47,222 nt of DNA, taken from the NCBI GenBank assembly GCA_049999765.1, contig JBNGIQ010008548.1:1-47222 (forward strand), read 5' to 3'. Source of the DNA: Phaeoceros laevis. Lineage: Eukaryota > Anthocerotophyta > Anthocerotopsida > Notothyladales. Below are positions 11,082-20,247 of this stretch, one piece after another (positions within the stretch are counted from its first letter, which is position 1; each line of letters starts with the position of its first letter). The notes beneath the pieces are model-generated. The model saw nothing but the letters and a program-made list of their open reading frames with translations, was not told the origin of the DNA and did not search any database. The position numbers were made by a program, and so were the translations under genes.

Positions 11082-11095
11082 GCAGGTGAATGATT

Positions 11096-11159
11096 GCCGG
11101 TTAAAGCATTTTCTGGAAATCGACATCGCCGGTTAAAGCATTTCCCGGAAATCGACATC
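11096..11159 (+). repeat. 32-bp tandem direct repeat upstream of the AAA ATPase gene
   Basis: Two adjacent 32-bp copies (11096-11127 and 11128-11159) begin GCCGGTTAAAGCATTT and end GGAAATCGACATC, differing at only two positions. They sit 75-140 bp upstream of the TATA box at 11236, so they may be a duplicated promoter element. No known motif is claimed. Confidence 0.85.
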
Positions 11160-11235
11160 CCTTGTCGCTGGCGTGCTAAGCAAGCTGGAGGGGACGAAGC
11201 TCCAAAATAAGAGACTCTTCCGATGGATGCCACCA

Positions 11236-11242
11236 TATAAAT
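11236..11242 (+). promoter_or_regulatory. TATA box of the AAA ATPase gene
   Basis: TATAAAT within CCATATAAATGG lies 139 bp upstream of the chosen ATG (11375), which has a strong context (AACCATGG). This spacing would leave a 5' UTR of about 100 nt. Confidence 0.55.
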
Positions 11243-11374
11243 GGCCCCGGCAGCGATCAGAATGAGGCAAGGATTTTCGGGCAGAAGCAGCAGCAGCAAG
11301 GGCAACAGCCAGGGGCCGCAAAAGGCCGCCAAGAGGAGGAGCCGGCCAGCTGCACCCGATCCAGCAGGAGAACC

Positions 11375-13585
11375 ATGGGACGTAAGGGACATCGCAATCG
11401 TGACTCCGAAGATGACAGCGAGGCGGAATCTGAAAGCAGCATGGAGGATGAGGACAACGGCTTCGAGGACAACGGCTTCGAGGACAAAGACGGAGGAGGA
11501 GAAGAAGATGGCAAGGATGAGGAGGAGAACGCGGTGACGAATTCCGAGTGGATGTGGCCTCGCTACAAATCCTTCTTCTACCGGGGCACCTGCCTGACGG
11601 AGAAGCTGTCCAGCAAGGCGGAGGAGAAGGTTGAAGGGGGAGAAGACGCCGTTCAAGGTGACCTACCGGGAGCGCCATCCAAAGGATCCGAAGGTGACAG
11701 TCACGCTCTACTCTTCTGCCCTAAAGGAGCTGGTCAAGAGGATCCTGCCACACAGCAAGGCTAAGTTCTCGCAGCAACCGGCCATAGCAGGCCGCGACCT
11801 ATTTCTGGTGCGGGATGCCATCCGGGAGGCTGCCACCGGCGGAGAGGAAGGAGGAGGAGACGGAGGTGGGAGCGGCAGCAAGGCAGAGGAGGTGGCCCGA
11901 ATCCATGCACGCCATCTGCTGCGCTTCGTGGAGGAGGAGTACCGAGACACCATCCTCCAGTACCAGCAGATGGAGGAGAAGGGGACGGTGGCCTGGGATA
12001 TGCTGTGGGCGTTCCTGGTGCCGGGGGAGCTGGCCCGCTTCAAGTGTGAGATGAGCGCACAGCCGCTGTGTGGGAAGGTGGAGTCGGGGCAGTACCGCAG
12101 CAGCGATAAGGACGGGGTCTTCTTCGAGGTGAAGCTCAAGGTGTTCGACTACAACATCCAGAGCTACCGTGAGTGCGAGGTGGGGCGGCAGGTGCGGGAG
12201 TACAAGCATGAAATCCCCTTCGACTCCGAGTGGCTGGATGTGGCGCCCCTGCGCTTGCTCCCCGACCGCGAGCAGCTGCGCTCGCGGTGGCAGCAGATCG
12301 GGGACAAGTTCTTCGACGTAGTCATAGCCCGCCCCTACTGCTTCTCGCAATTCGAGGGCTACCTGGCGGTGGTGGACATGGAGAACTGGAACCACCCCAT
12401 TCTCAAGTATCGAGCGGATGGCCGCGTTATGCTCGATCTGTGGTCCTTTGCGCGGATGAAGCCTGACTACGACCTGGAGACGGCCAAGCCCCCCGCCGAG
12501 GTGATGCGCGGCGCCAGGTACAAGGCTCCGCCGGAGAAGCCCCCCCCGGAGCAGCTCATGCTGGGCCCTGCCATCGCCTACGGCTTCTCCTTCGCCGTCA
12601 AGAAGTGGGGCTGCTTCGACATTTCCGGGATGCGAGACATCGCTTCGACGAGAATGCCTTTGACGATCTGGTAAACGATTGTGTCCATGCAACGCTCATT
12701 CGTCATTGTAGGGTTAGGGTTTCGGAGGTGAGCTTTTGCGAGGTCGATGACGATGGCGGATGCTGCTTGCTTGTCTTTGCTTTGCAGGTGATGAAGGACA
12801 CGAAGAAGAAGGAGACGGTGCTGAGGCTGGTGAGCCAGTACGTGGAGCCAGAGGGGACGGCGTCTGCGGTGGACCGGATCAGCAACAAGGGCTCCGGGTG
12901 CGTGGTGCTCAGCTACGGCCCTCCAGGGACTGGCAAGACTCTCACGGCGGAGTCGGTGGCGGAGAAGCTGCACCGGCCGCTGTGGGCCGTGAGCCTGACG
13001 GAGCTGCACGCCTACGAACCCGGGGAGCTTGAATCCATGCTGCGGCAGATTTTTGAGATTGCGCAGTGGTGGCAGGCCATTTTGCTCTTCGATGAGGCGG
13101 ATGTGTTTCTGGCCAGGAGGTCCACATCTGCAGCCTTCCAGACGAATGCCGCCACCGGCGTCTTCCTCCGCCTCATCGAGTACTTCTCCGGCGTGCTCTT
13201 CCTCACGACCAACCGCATCTGCGCCTTCGACGAGGCTTTCCGCTCCAGGATCTCTCTCTTTCTGCATTACCCGCCGCTGAGCTTGCAGCACAGGGAGCAG
13301 GTTTGGGCCAAGCTGCTGGCCAGGGCGGGGCTGACTGCGGCTCCGGGCATGGCTGCGATGCACGCCTTCAATGGCAGGGAGATCCGCAACATCATCACGG
13401 TGGCGGAGACGCTGGCCAAGAGTAATGGCAGGAGCACAACGCTGGCGGATGTCAAGGAGGTGGTGGAGATGACCATTGACAGTGCGCGCCTGCTACAGGA
13501 GGCGACCCGAGCAGGCACAGCTGCTGAGGATCAAGAATTCGGGGCTGGTTTGAAGGATTCTGTCGTTCCGTTCATGTACTCTTGA
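11375..13585 (+). CDS. AAA+ ATPase with a fungal-type (DUF7025-like) N-terminal region; frame broken twice
   Basis: An acidic N-terminus (two NGFED units) leads into a DUF7025-like region: TLYSSALKELVKRI, LWAFLVPGELARFKC, FFEVKLKVFDYN and PLRLLPDREQLRSRW. The AAA domain has Walker A GPPGTGKT, Walker B ILLFDEADVFLARR, sensor-1 LFLTTNR and an arginine-finger region SRISLFLHY. An intron at 12671-12787 (GT...AG, 117 nt, in frame) precedes VMKDTKKKETVLRL. This domain pair is familiar from filamentous fungi. The reading frame changes twice: +1 near 11628 (AAGGTTGAAGG where AAGGTGAAGG would keep frame) and -1 near 12645 (GCTTCGAC where an extra T restores AFDENAFDDLV). These could be sequencing indels or real lesions; if real, the gene is a pseudogene. 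The catalytic half is intact. The substrate is unknown. Confidence 0.75.
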
Positions 13586-15800
13586 GCAACTTCGAGTGGA
13601 TGGACGGATGATGCAATTCCTTACGCAGCAAGCTGGCTCCCGCAGCAGCGTGCAAGCGGCGTCCGATGCATTTCTGTCCTGCCCTGGGAACCCGACTATT
13701 GACTTGTCCCATATATGAGCGGATGACGACATGTGTGTCGTTTTCCATTTGTCCTTGCCTGAAGAGATTGGAACGCCTCGGTTGGTTGAGCAGTTCACGC
13801 CGACGGCCAAGAGCCAAGGGACGTAAGGGGGCGTTACGACACAGGGTACCGGAGAGCTGGTGACAGTAGCAATTATGGGGAATTTCCGAGTCCTACTCAG
13901 GGCTGGGCTGGTTCTGTCCTCCTCCAACCGAATCTTGGATCAGGTATGCCAGCTCCACACCATCACATCTATAATGCTGCAAGGTGTTGGCCATTGCAAT
14001 TTCGTAGAACCTAAGAGAGGCACGACCAGTGAAGAATTTGAAGGACCGTAGGAAGATGGTCACTGCTGAAGTATACTCAATCACATGTGGAAATACGAAT
14101 TGAATCTTTTGAAAGCTGAACACTTGTGATACGCAGCTGCTGATGTTATTCCATGGGCATTCTGATTTCTGCAAATAATCACAATCTACTACACATGGAA
14201 TCAATGCCTTTCTACTGTGAGATCCCTTCAGAAGAACGAACCCCAAACAGTGCAGCTGTTTATCATCCTGCAGTTTGATTGAGTTGACAGCTTGAGAAGA
14301 GAAAGCTTGAGAAGAGAAAATTCTGTGTATTCTGGTTGCGGTACAGTGAAAACACCCAGAACACAGCTCCGCTAAACTGACCTCAGGAACGGCGTCGGAG
14401 TCCACTTCACAAATACAAGACAACATTTTCGTGCAGGCCCAACCACGGTCCTCTTGTATCAAATTACTCTATTGAATTTGGTATGTTTGAAGAATCTTCA
14501 ACATCTTGCGTAATGCAGTAGGCCCCGAGCCAACCTTTTCCCAGGGTGAGGCATTGCTCCTTGTGCCATACGTTTGGAAGACGTACGGGAAGGAGCTGCA
14601 TCTGAAGGCTTTCTTGCCGCAGCTCATCGTTTTTGTCACTGGCAACATTTGATATCCGCTGGATTCCATTCATCCCACTGAGCCACGAGGAAGCAATCAA
14701 ATCAAATCCTATCAAATCGAAAAATGAGGTTGGATTTACAGCAATAACGGGAAAGAACATTGCGTCGTGAACTAATCTATTCAAAGTAGACGTGTCAGCA
14801 CTTCTTATTTGCCGTTCTTCTGTACGATGCCGGGCCCAGTTCGTCACACGGAAAACTACAGGAAACTGTAGCGTGTCAACTGGCAAACTAATTCCCTGGA
14901 CTGTTGCAACCGGCTGTAAAGAACCACCTGAAAGGCATGACCAGCCGGCGACTACGTCCAGGCAACCGGGAGTCCGCTTCTACTGCCGACAGGCGTGAGC
15001 CGGTGACTGGGGACGGCGGTAAAGGGTCTCCGCGTCCCGCTACCCAATCCATATCTTTATATTGTGTAGTCTAAGTAGGACGTGTTGCCCCGCAAGTCGC
15101 GCAGTAGGGAGTTGGGTTCTCTGGTGGAGAGAGACAAATAATTGGGTACCTTTACACGAAAAGCACCTCTGCGTCAGCGGATTTGCGTCGCCAGTGTCCC
15201 TCAAATCAGGTAGCGGAAAGGCAGCCTAAAAGTAGCGAACCAACCAGCGGATGGAGCTTAGAGAACCTATTGGTTTTATAGATCCCCTGTCGAAATAACA
15301 AGCCGTGAGGGGTGCTGTCCGTTTGTGGCCGCCATCACGCTCTACCCAGGCTGGAGCCAGCCACTAGTAGACAACTACTGTGGCTCTTGTTCCCCTGTCA
15401 TCCATCTGATTGAGGCGGCCTTGTGAGGTGCTTCTGTTGCTTCCACTGTGCCAAGGAGCGTGCACCGACGGAACGGGAGAGGGTCCTTGGGAGAGCGGCT
15501 CACACACGCTTTCCTTCATTACATATCTATCCAGTGAGCCTGCCATTGCTTGCTGTGCCCCATTTCCCCGCAAGCCGCTTCCTTTATCCTTCCGTGTCCC
15601 CTCCTCCTCTGCTAGGTCCCGCATTGCCTTGTTTGCAATTGCCACAACCTCTCCAGGGCTTTCACAGATCGGAGCGTCACGTCTCAGGCTTCACCACAGG
15701 CAGCAGAAAGATTTCCACTATGCAAGTGGTGCTTAGACTGCTGCGCTTCGCCGTGGAGGAGGAGGAGGAGGCCTGACCATCTCTCCGCACTTCAGGAGTC
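13586..15800. other. Intergenic region with a diverged repeat block and a CHASE-like open frame
   Basis: 13928-14455 is a diverged copy of the block at 19690-20200 (listed separately). Next to it a minus-strand frame at 14464-14886 (140 codons) is open. It contains MFFPVIAVNPTSFFDLIGFD and LQMQLLPVRLP, which loosely recalls the CHASE sensor domain of plant cytokinin-receptor kinases. I rate that resemblance weak. 15000-15700 shows no gene. A short upstream ORF (15720-15776, 18 codons, ending FAVEEEEEA) sits 24 bp before the invertase ATG. Confidence 0.4.
13928..14455 (-). repeat. Dispersed repeat block, copy 1
   Basis: It starts with TTGGATCAGGTATGCCAGCT (plus-strand reading) and matches 19690-20200 over about 500 bp with many substitutions and small indels. 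Shared landmarks are CACACCATCACATCT, GTACGACCAG/GCACGACCAG, CACTTGTGATGCGCAG/CACTTGTGATACGCAG, CCTTCAGAAGA and CAGCTTGA(GAA)GAGAAA. The second copy lies directly downstream of the histidine kinase gene. Confidence 0.75.
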
Positions 15801-18424
15801 ATGGCTGCCCTGACGGACAAGCTCATTGACTTGGAGAGTGGCGGGGACCCCGAAATAAGCGTAGAGGAACCCGTCACCAAGCCTGCCACATGGAGGTCCT
15901 GGAAAGTAGGGGTTCTGGCTGCGCTTCTGCTTGCCGGAACCGGTGCAGTGGTCCTCTCAGTTGCGTGGTTCGCTGCGTCGTCTTCTTCTCTTCAAGGTGG
16001 TTGCCAAATGCCTCTTTCCAAGGTCTTGCAGCAGTCTTTCCTCAAGTTCTGTTCAATCCGACTGTTTTACAGGGCCTCTGCCTGGATCCCTGATATGTTA
16101 CGGCTGTGTTGTTCCTAGCAGATCGAACCGCCTTCCATTTCCAGCCTCAGAAGAACTGGATGAATGGTATGTGAGCTTTCCTCTCATGGCAACAGCGCAC
16201 ACAGCCTCTCTTGTTGGATTCTCTGGTGTGGTGAAGCTCTGCCGGGAGCGTATACCTTCCGAGCTAATTTTTTGCATTTTGGTGTCCCTATGTCACTTGT
16301 TTGCTGACGGACTTCGCCGGGGCACTCTGCTACTCCAGATCCAAATGGTTGGTTCCTCTTCTGTTGATTTGCGAGCAAGCCTCTTCCTCCTGCCTACTTT
16401 TTCTGGATTTTCCTACCTGACCGTCAGTATTGAAACTTGCGTCTGCTTGCACAGGGCCTATGTACTACAAGGGATACTACCATGTCTTCTACCAATACAA
16501 TCCTTTCGCCGCCGTATGGGGCAACATCAGCTGGGGACATGCCGTCTCCGAGGACCTCATCCATTGGTCATATCTTGAGCTTGCCTTGCAACCGGATCAG
16601 TGGTACGACCTGCATGGGGTGTGGTCCGGGTCTGCCACTATTCTCAAGGATGGGACCCCTGCCATTCTCTACACGGGTTCATCTTTCGAAGATGAGCAGT
16701 TTCAGTGCCTGGCAGTCCCTGAGGACGCATCTGATCCCCTGCTTCGGAAATGGGTCAAGGCTCCGGAGAATCCCATCCTAAGTCATCCATCCGACATAAG
16801 TGCTCAGGATTTCAGAGACCCTACAACTGCGTGGCAAGGCCCTGATGGTGTATGGCATCTTGCTGTTGGTGCGAAGCTTGGCACTACTGGGGTCGCCCTG
16901 CTCTACAGGAGCTCCGACTTCAAGAAGTGGGAATTGGAGGACGAGTATCTGGACTCTGTTGCAGAAACAGGCATGTGGGAGTGCGTCGATTTCTATCCCG
17001 TTGACACAAAACGGGGCCTCGACACATCAGCCAGTGGCCATGAGCTGGTTCCCAAGCATGTCCTAAAGGTGAGCCTGGACGACACGAGGCACGACCACTA
17101 CGCCCTGGGATCCTACTCTGACGAGTCTCACAAATTTCAGTCGGATGACCCCCTTCTGGATGCGGGCCTTGGGTTGCGGTACGACTACGGCAAATTTTAT
17201 GCGTCCAAAACATTTTACGACCCTATTAAGAAGCGCCGGATCCTGTGGGGCTGGGCAAATGAATCCGATAGCGAGGACATGGACGTCAAGAAGGGCTGGT
17301 CCTCTGTCCAGGTACAGTCATGGGCTATTTTTGCTTCCATCTATGGTAGTGCCAAAGTCTGAAGATGTGTTAACTCCGCATATCCCGGAGGTGATGAGCA
17401 GGCTATCCCCAGAACTTTGTTACTGGATGGGGCCACCGGAGCCAACCTCGTGCAGTGGCCAATTGAGGAAGTCGAGGCCCTCCGAGGTCCCCCAGTTGTC
17501 ATAGACAATACGGTGCTTCCGCCCGGTGGTGTCGTGGAAGTATCCGGTGCCACAGGAAATCAGGTGAGGTATGGCAAGTTCTGCACTGTTGCAATTCTAA
17601 TCCTCCTTCGTTCGTCTCTCTGGAGAAGCGCCTTACGCAAGGCTGCCTGCAGCTGGATATTGAGGTTGGATTCGGGTACCCTGACCTTGGGGTTCTCGAC
17701 ACCAGGGAGGGGCAAAAGTTCGACTGTGCCACGGGAGGCTCGGCGCAGAGGGGTCAATTTGGCCCATTCGGTCTCCTTGTACTGGCAGATGATGGCCTTG
17801 TAGAGCAGACGGGAGTATTCTTCTACATTGCGTATCAAGGCGATGGGAAATGGGATACGCTTGTATGCAGTGACCAGAGCAGGTAAGCCGGCAATGTACC
17901 AAGGTGATCGACCTTTACTAACAAGCATATCAATTACTGTCCTATGGGGTCCTATTTCGAGAGCTAATAGGTGACAATCTGAACTGCAGATCATCGCTGG
18001 AAACCAATCTTGACAAGACAGTCTACGGTTCTTACGTGACTGTCCTTCCATCAGAAAAGACCCTCTCTCTCCGTGTACTTGTAAGTGCTCCTGCTGCTAG
18101 TGTACTTTTCTGAATGTGAGTACCGGGGATGGCAGAAACACCCGTCGATGGCAAGATTTCTTGATTCGTCAAGCCATGGGTATTTTTGACGAGGCAGTCG
18201 GACTTATTTTGAAACGACTTTGCTGATCTGAGCAGGTTGATCACTCAGTGGTGGAGACATTTGCTCAGGGAGGGAGAACATGCATCACTTCTAGAGTCTA
18301 CCCAACAAAAAGACAGTCAAATCACGTTTTTCTCTTTAACAACGGAACATCTCCGATCACGGTTCAAAATGGCCGAGTATGGCACTTATCAAGTATCAAG
18401 ATGACCGACTTCGTTACGACATGA
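15801..18424 (+). CDS. Vacuolar-type acid invertase (beta-fructofuranosidase, GH32)
   Basis: Eight exons: 15801-15996, 16122-16166, 16339-16347, 16455-17311, 17402-17563, 17653-17882, 17990-18080, 18236-18424. The sum is 1779 nt, 592 residues. It hydrolyses sucrose to glucose and fructose. A cytosolic tail and one membrane anchor (about residues 36-58, [17 protein letters not shown]) mark a type II signal anchor as in vacuolar invertases. The catalytic motifs are NWMNDPNG (nucleophile Asp, about residue 81), FRDP (about 203) and WECVDFYP (acid/base Glu, about 258). Val instead of Pro in WEC(V/P)DF is the vacuolar signature. Exon 3 is the classic 9-nt mini-exon ATCCAAATG that codes DPN. The lumenal linker before DRTAFHFQP is very short. 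An 18-codon uORF precedes the start. Confidence 0.96.
16339..16347 (+). other. 9-nt mini-exon of the invertase gene
   Basis: ATCCAAATG flanked by CTACTCCAG and GTTGGTTCC. Splicing joins AAT-G / AT-CCA-AAT-G / GG-CCT to give N-D-P-N-G-P, the GH32 active-site loop. It is one of the smallest exons known in plants, and the same split is found in seed-plant invertases. Confidence 0.93.
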
Positions 18425-19048
18425 AGATATTGAGCTCATTACTGCAAATCCATTCTGCTTCGAAATAGAGCCATTACAGCACAGAGCAAAAGGTGTTTGT
18501 ACTTCTACTCATTCATTCATTCAAAGCTTCATCGCTTGTATTCATAGGACTAGGGGCATGAATGAGGCAAAATACCAAGATGCCTCAGAATGTTCGTGTC
18601 TCACGGTAACTCTCATCCGCCAAAAAAATCAAGAGGTGGCAGTTATTTGAATAAAGCCACATATATATGCGAATCTCTGGCTTGTACTGCAATGAGAACC
18701 ATGTCTACAAACTCGCTTGCTAAGTCCCCTCAGTCAGCTTGACATCTGAATATCCACCAGGATGCATATGCATGTACCCACGAATTTATAGATGCATCTT
18801 ACTCGAACTTGCCATATCTGCTGTCTTCAGACAGCCTTTCAAGATCAGAGCTGTGCCTTGACATTCATTCCTCTCCCCTGCTTCCTTGAACTTGTGCATT
18901 CAAATATGTCATATCATCAGGTACGTATGACCCCCTCTTGTTGCATTTGAGTGTACAGCTGAGAAACCTATTCACCGTTACAATTTCATCTGGGCAGAGT
19001 CCAGAATTAAAGCATTCCAGGCCATCTTCTCAAGTTTAGGGTTTAGGG
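18425..19048. other. Invertase 3' flank, no gene seen
   Basis: An AATAAA signal at 18650-18655, about 226 bp after the invertase stop, is the likely poly(A) signal. A TTTAGGG tandem (19035-19050) closes the stretch. No open frame of note. Confidence 0.5.
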
Positions 19049-19050
19049 TT
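19035..19050 (+). repeat. Interstitial telomere-like repeat (TTTAGGG)2
   Basis: TTTAGGGTTTAGGGTT, two units of the plant telomere sequence plus two bases. It may be a telo-box promoter element or a repair scar. It is too short for a telomeric array. Confidence 0.7.
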
Positions 19051-19680
19051 ACACAGAACTGGCATTCTTCAGGCTCCTGGATTTTGCATAGATACAAGCA
19101 TATAAATTGGACGCCAACTGGAGCGAGCAGCACAGGGCTGCCAAAGAGTGGTGTCCCCTAGCATCAGGATTGCTATTCTGCAAACTACTGCCTGAGCCAG
19201 GCACATGGGAAAATGTGTCCATGCCCCACTCCCCAGAATTGGCATCCGGTGGTTCGGCAAGTTCGCCATCCGAGCTACCGTATGGAGACAAGACGCACCT
19301 TGAAGGCTCATAAGGAGACGCTTGCTCTGCCTCTTTTCCGTTAGTGACCAAGGCAGAGCGGCAGAGCTGTGCAGGAGGAAGATGGTCACTGTGTGAACAA
19401 GCCTGGGGGCAAGCAGCATGATGCGGAGTTGTCTCTGGCCATGGGCGTGAGCAGCTAGGTATTTGTTGCTGGCACTGCTGCAGCGTCCCGACAGGCAGAT
19501 GCGTGGAAGAATCTGGTACGATGTCGTTCTCAAGCAGGTCCACTTTTTCGCCGTTCCAAGCAACGGTACCCTGACGCTGGCCCGGAGACGTCATGTGCTC
19601 TTGCTGGACGATTCCCTCTGTTTGGTGGACTGCATCAACCTATAGGCATCAAGAAGCTTCAGCGGAACAGTCAGGGCTAT
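19049..19680 (-). pseudogene. Decayed duplicate of the histidine-kinase 3' end with an open tail
   Basis: Minus-strand 19680-19590 resembles the last 70-80 bp of the histidine kinase coding region (about 20330-20250). LKLLDAYRLMQ parallels LKLLEAYGLMA, and after a one-base shift GIVQQEHMT parallels GIVQQDHMT. The duplicate then stays open for 181 codons to a stop at 19049. This tail is polar, rich in Ser/Pro/Cys, with no recognised domain. It lacks the rest of the receiver domain and its own upstream exons, so I treat it as a non-functional duplicate. A read-through or alternative last exon cannot be excluded. Confidence 0.5.
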
Positions 19681-19689
19681 GTTCGTGCT

Positions 19690-20200
19690 CCGGCAACTTT
19701 GGATCAGGTATGCCAGCTGCACACCATCACATCTTCAGTGCTGCAAGGTGTAGGTGTTGGGCCATTGCAGTTGCTTATTATCTAAGAGGGGTACGACCAG
19801 CGAAAAATTTCGAAAGACAGCAGTAAGATTTTCACTGCCAGCACTATAGTACATTTACATTTGGTATGCGAAGGAACCTTTTGAAGGTGCACACTTGTGA
19901 TGCGCAGTTGCCGATGATATTCTATCAGATATCCACACTCTACAAATGGAATCAATTCAATCTTCAGTGAGATGCCTTCAGAAGAGAGAACTCCCAAAAG
20001 TACATCCTCAAATGTCCATCATCCTGCAAATCAGTTGCAGTTCAATTGTGTGCACAGCTTGAAGAGAAAGGACTGGGTACTCTAATTTCCCGATAAAAGT
20101 GAGACAGTGAGACAGCAGCTCTGTAACAGCAAACACGAACTGACCTCTTAGACAGTCGTTGGGCTTGCACCAAGATGCTGTTTGTATTTGTACACTGGCT
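19690..20200 (-). repeat. Dispersed repeat block, copy 2
   Basis: This is the partner of 13928-14455. It lies between the histidine kinase stop codon (20248) and the partial duplicate of its last exon (19680-19590). No coding potential is shared by the two copies, so it is a non-coding repeat or old 3'-flank duplication. Confidence 0.75.
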
Positions 20201-20247
20201 TCTCATGAGGGTCCACCTTTATCATTTCAAGCTTCAGTACCTTGAAC

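Larger units (their letters stand above)
9905..11374. other. Non-coding stretch between F-box and AAA genes
   Basis: Short open frames at 10378-10965 show no family resemblance and are broken by stops. The first part holds a TTTAGGGTTTAA telo-box-like element (about 9956-9967) close upstream of the F-box gene. The last 350 bp hold a hairpin (11027-11081), a 32-bp tandem repeat (11096-11159) and a TATA box (11236-11242), listed separately. Confidence 0.5.

Noticed and set aside
12671-12787. Possibility that the AAA gene has no intron here, since the frame is open through it
   Set aside because: GTAAAC...TTTGCAG borders, Cys-rich filler sequence and homology on both sides favour a 117-nt in-frame intron; retention is still possible.
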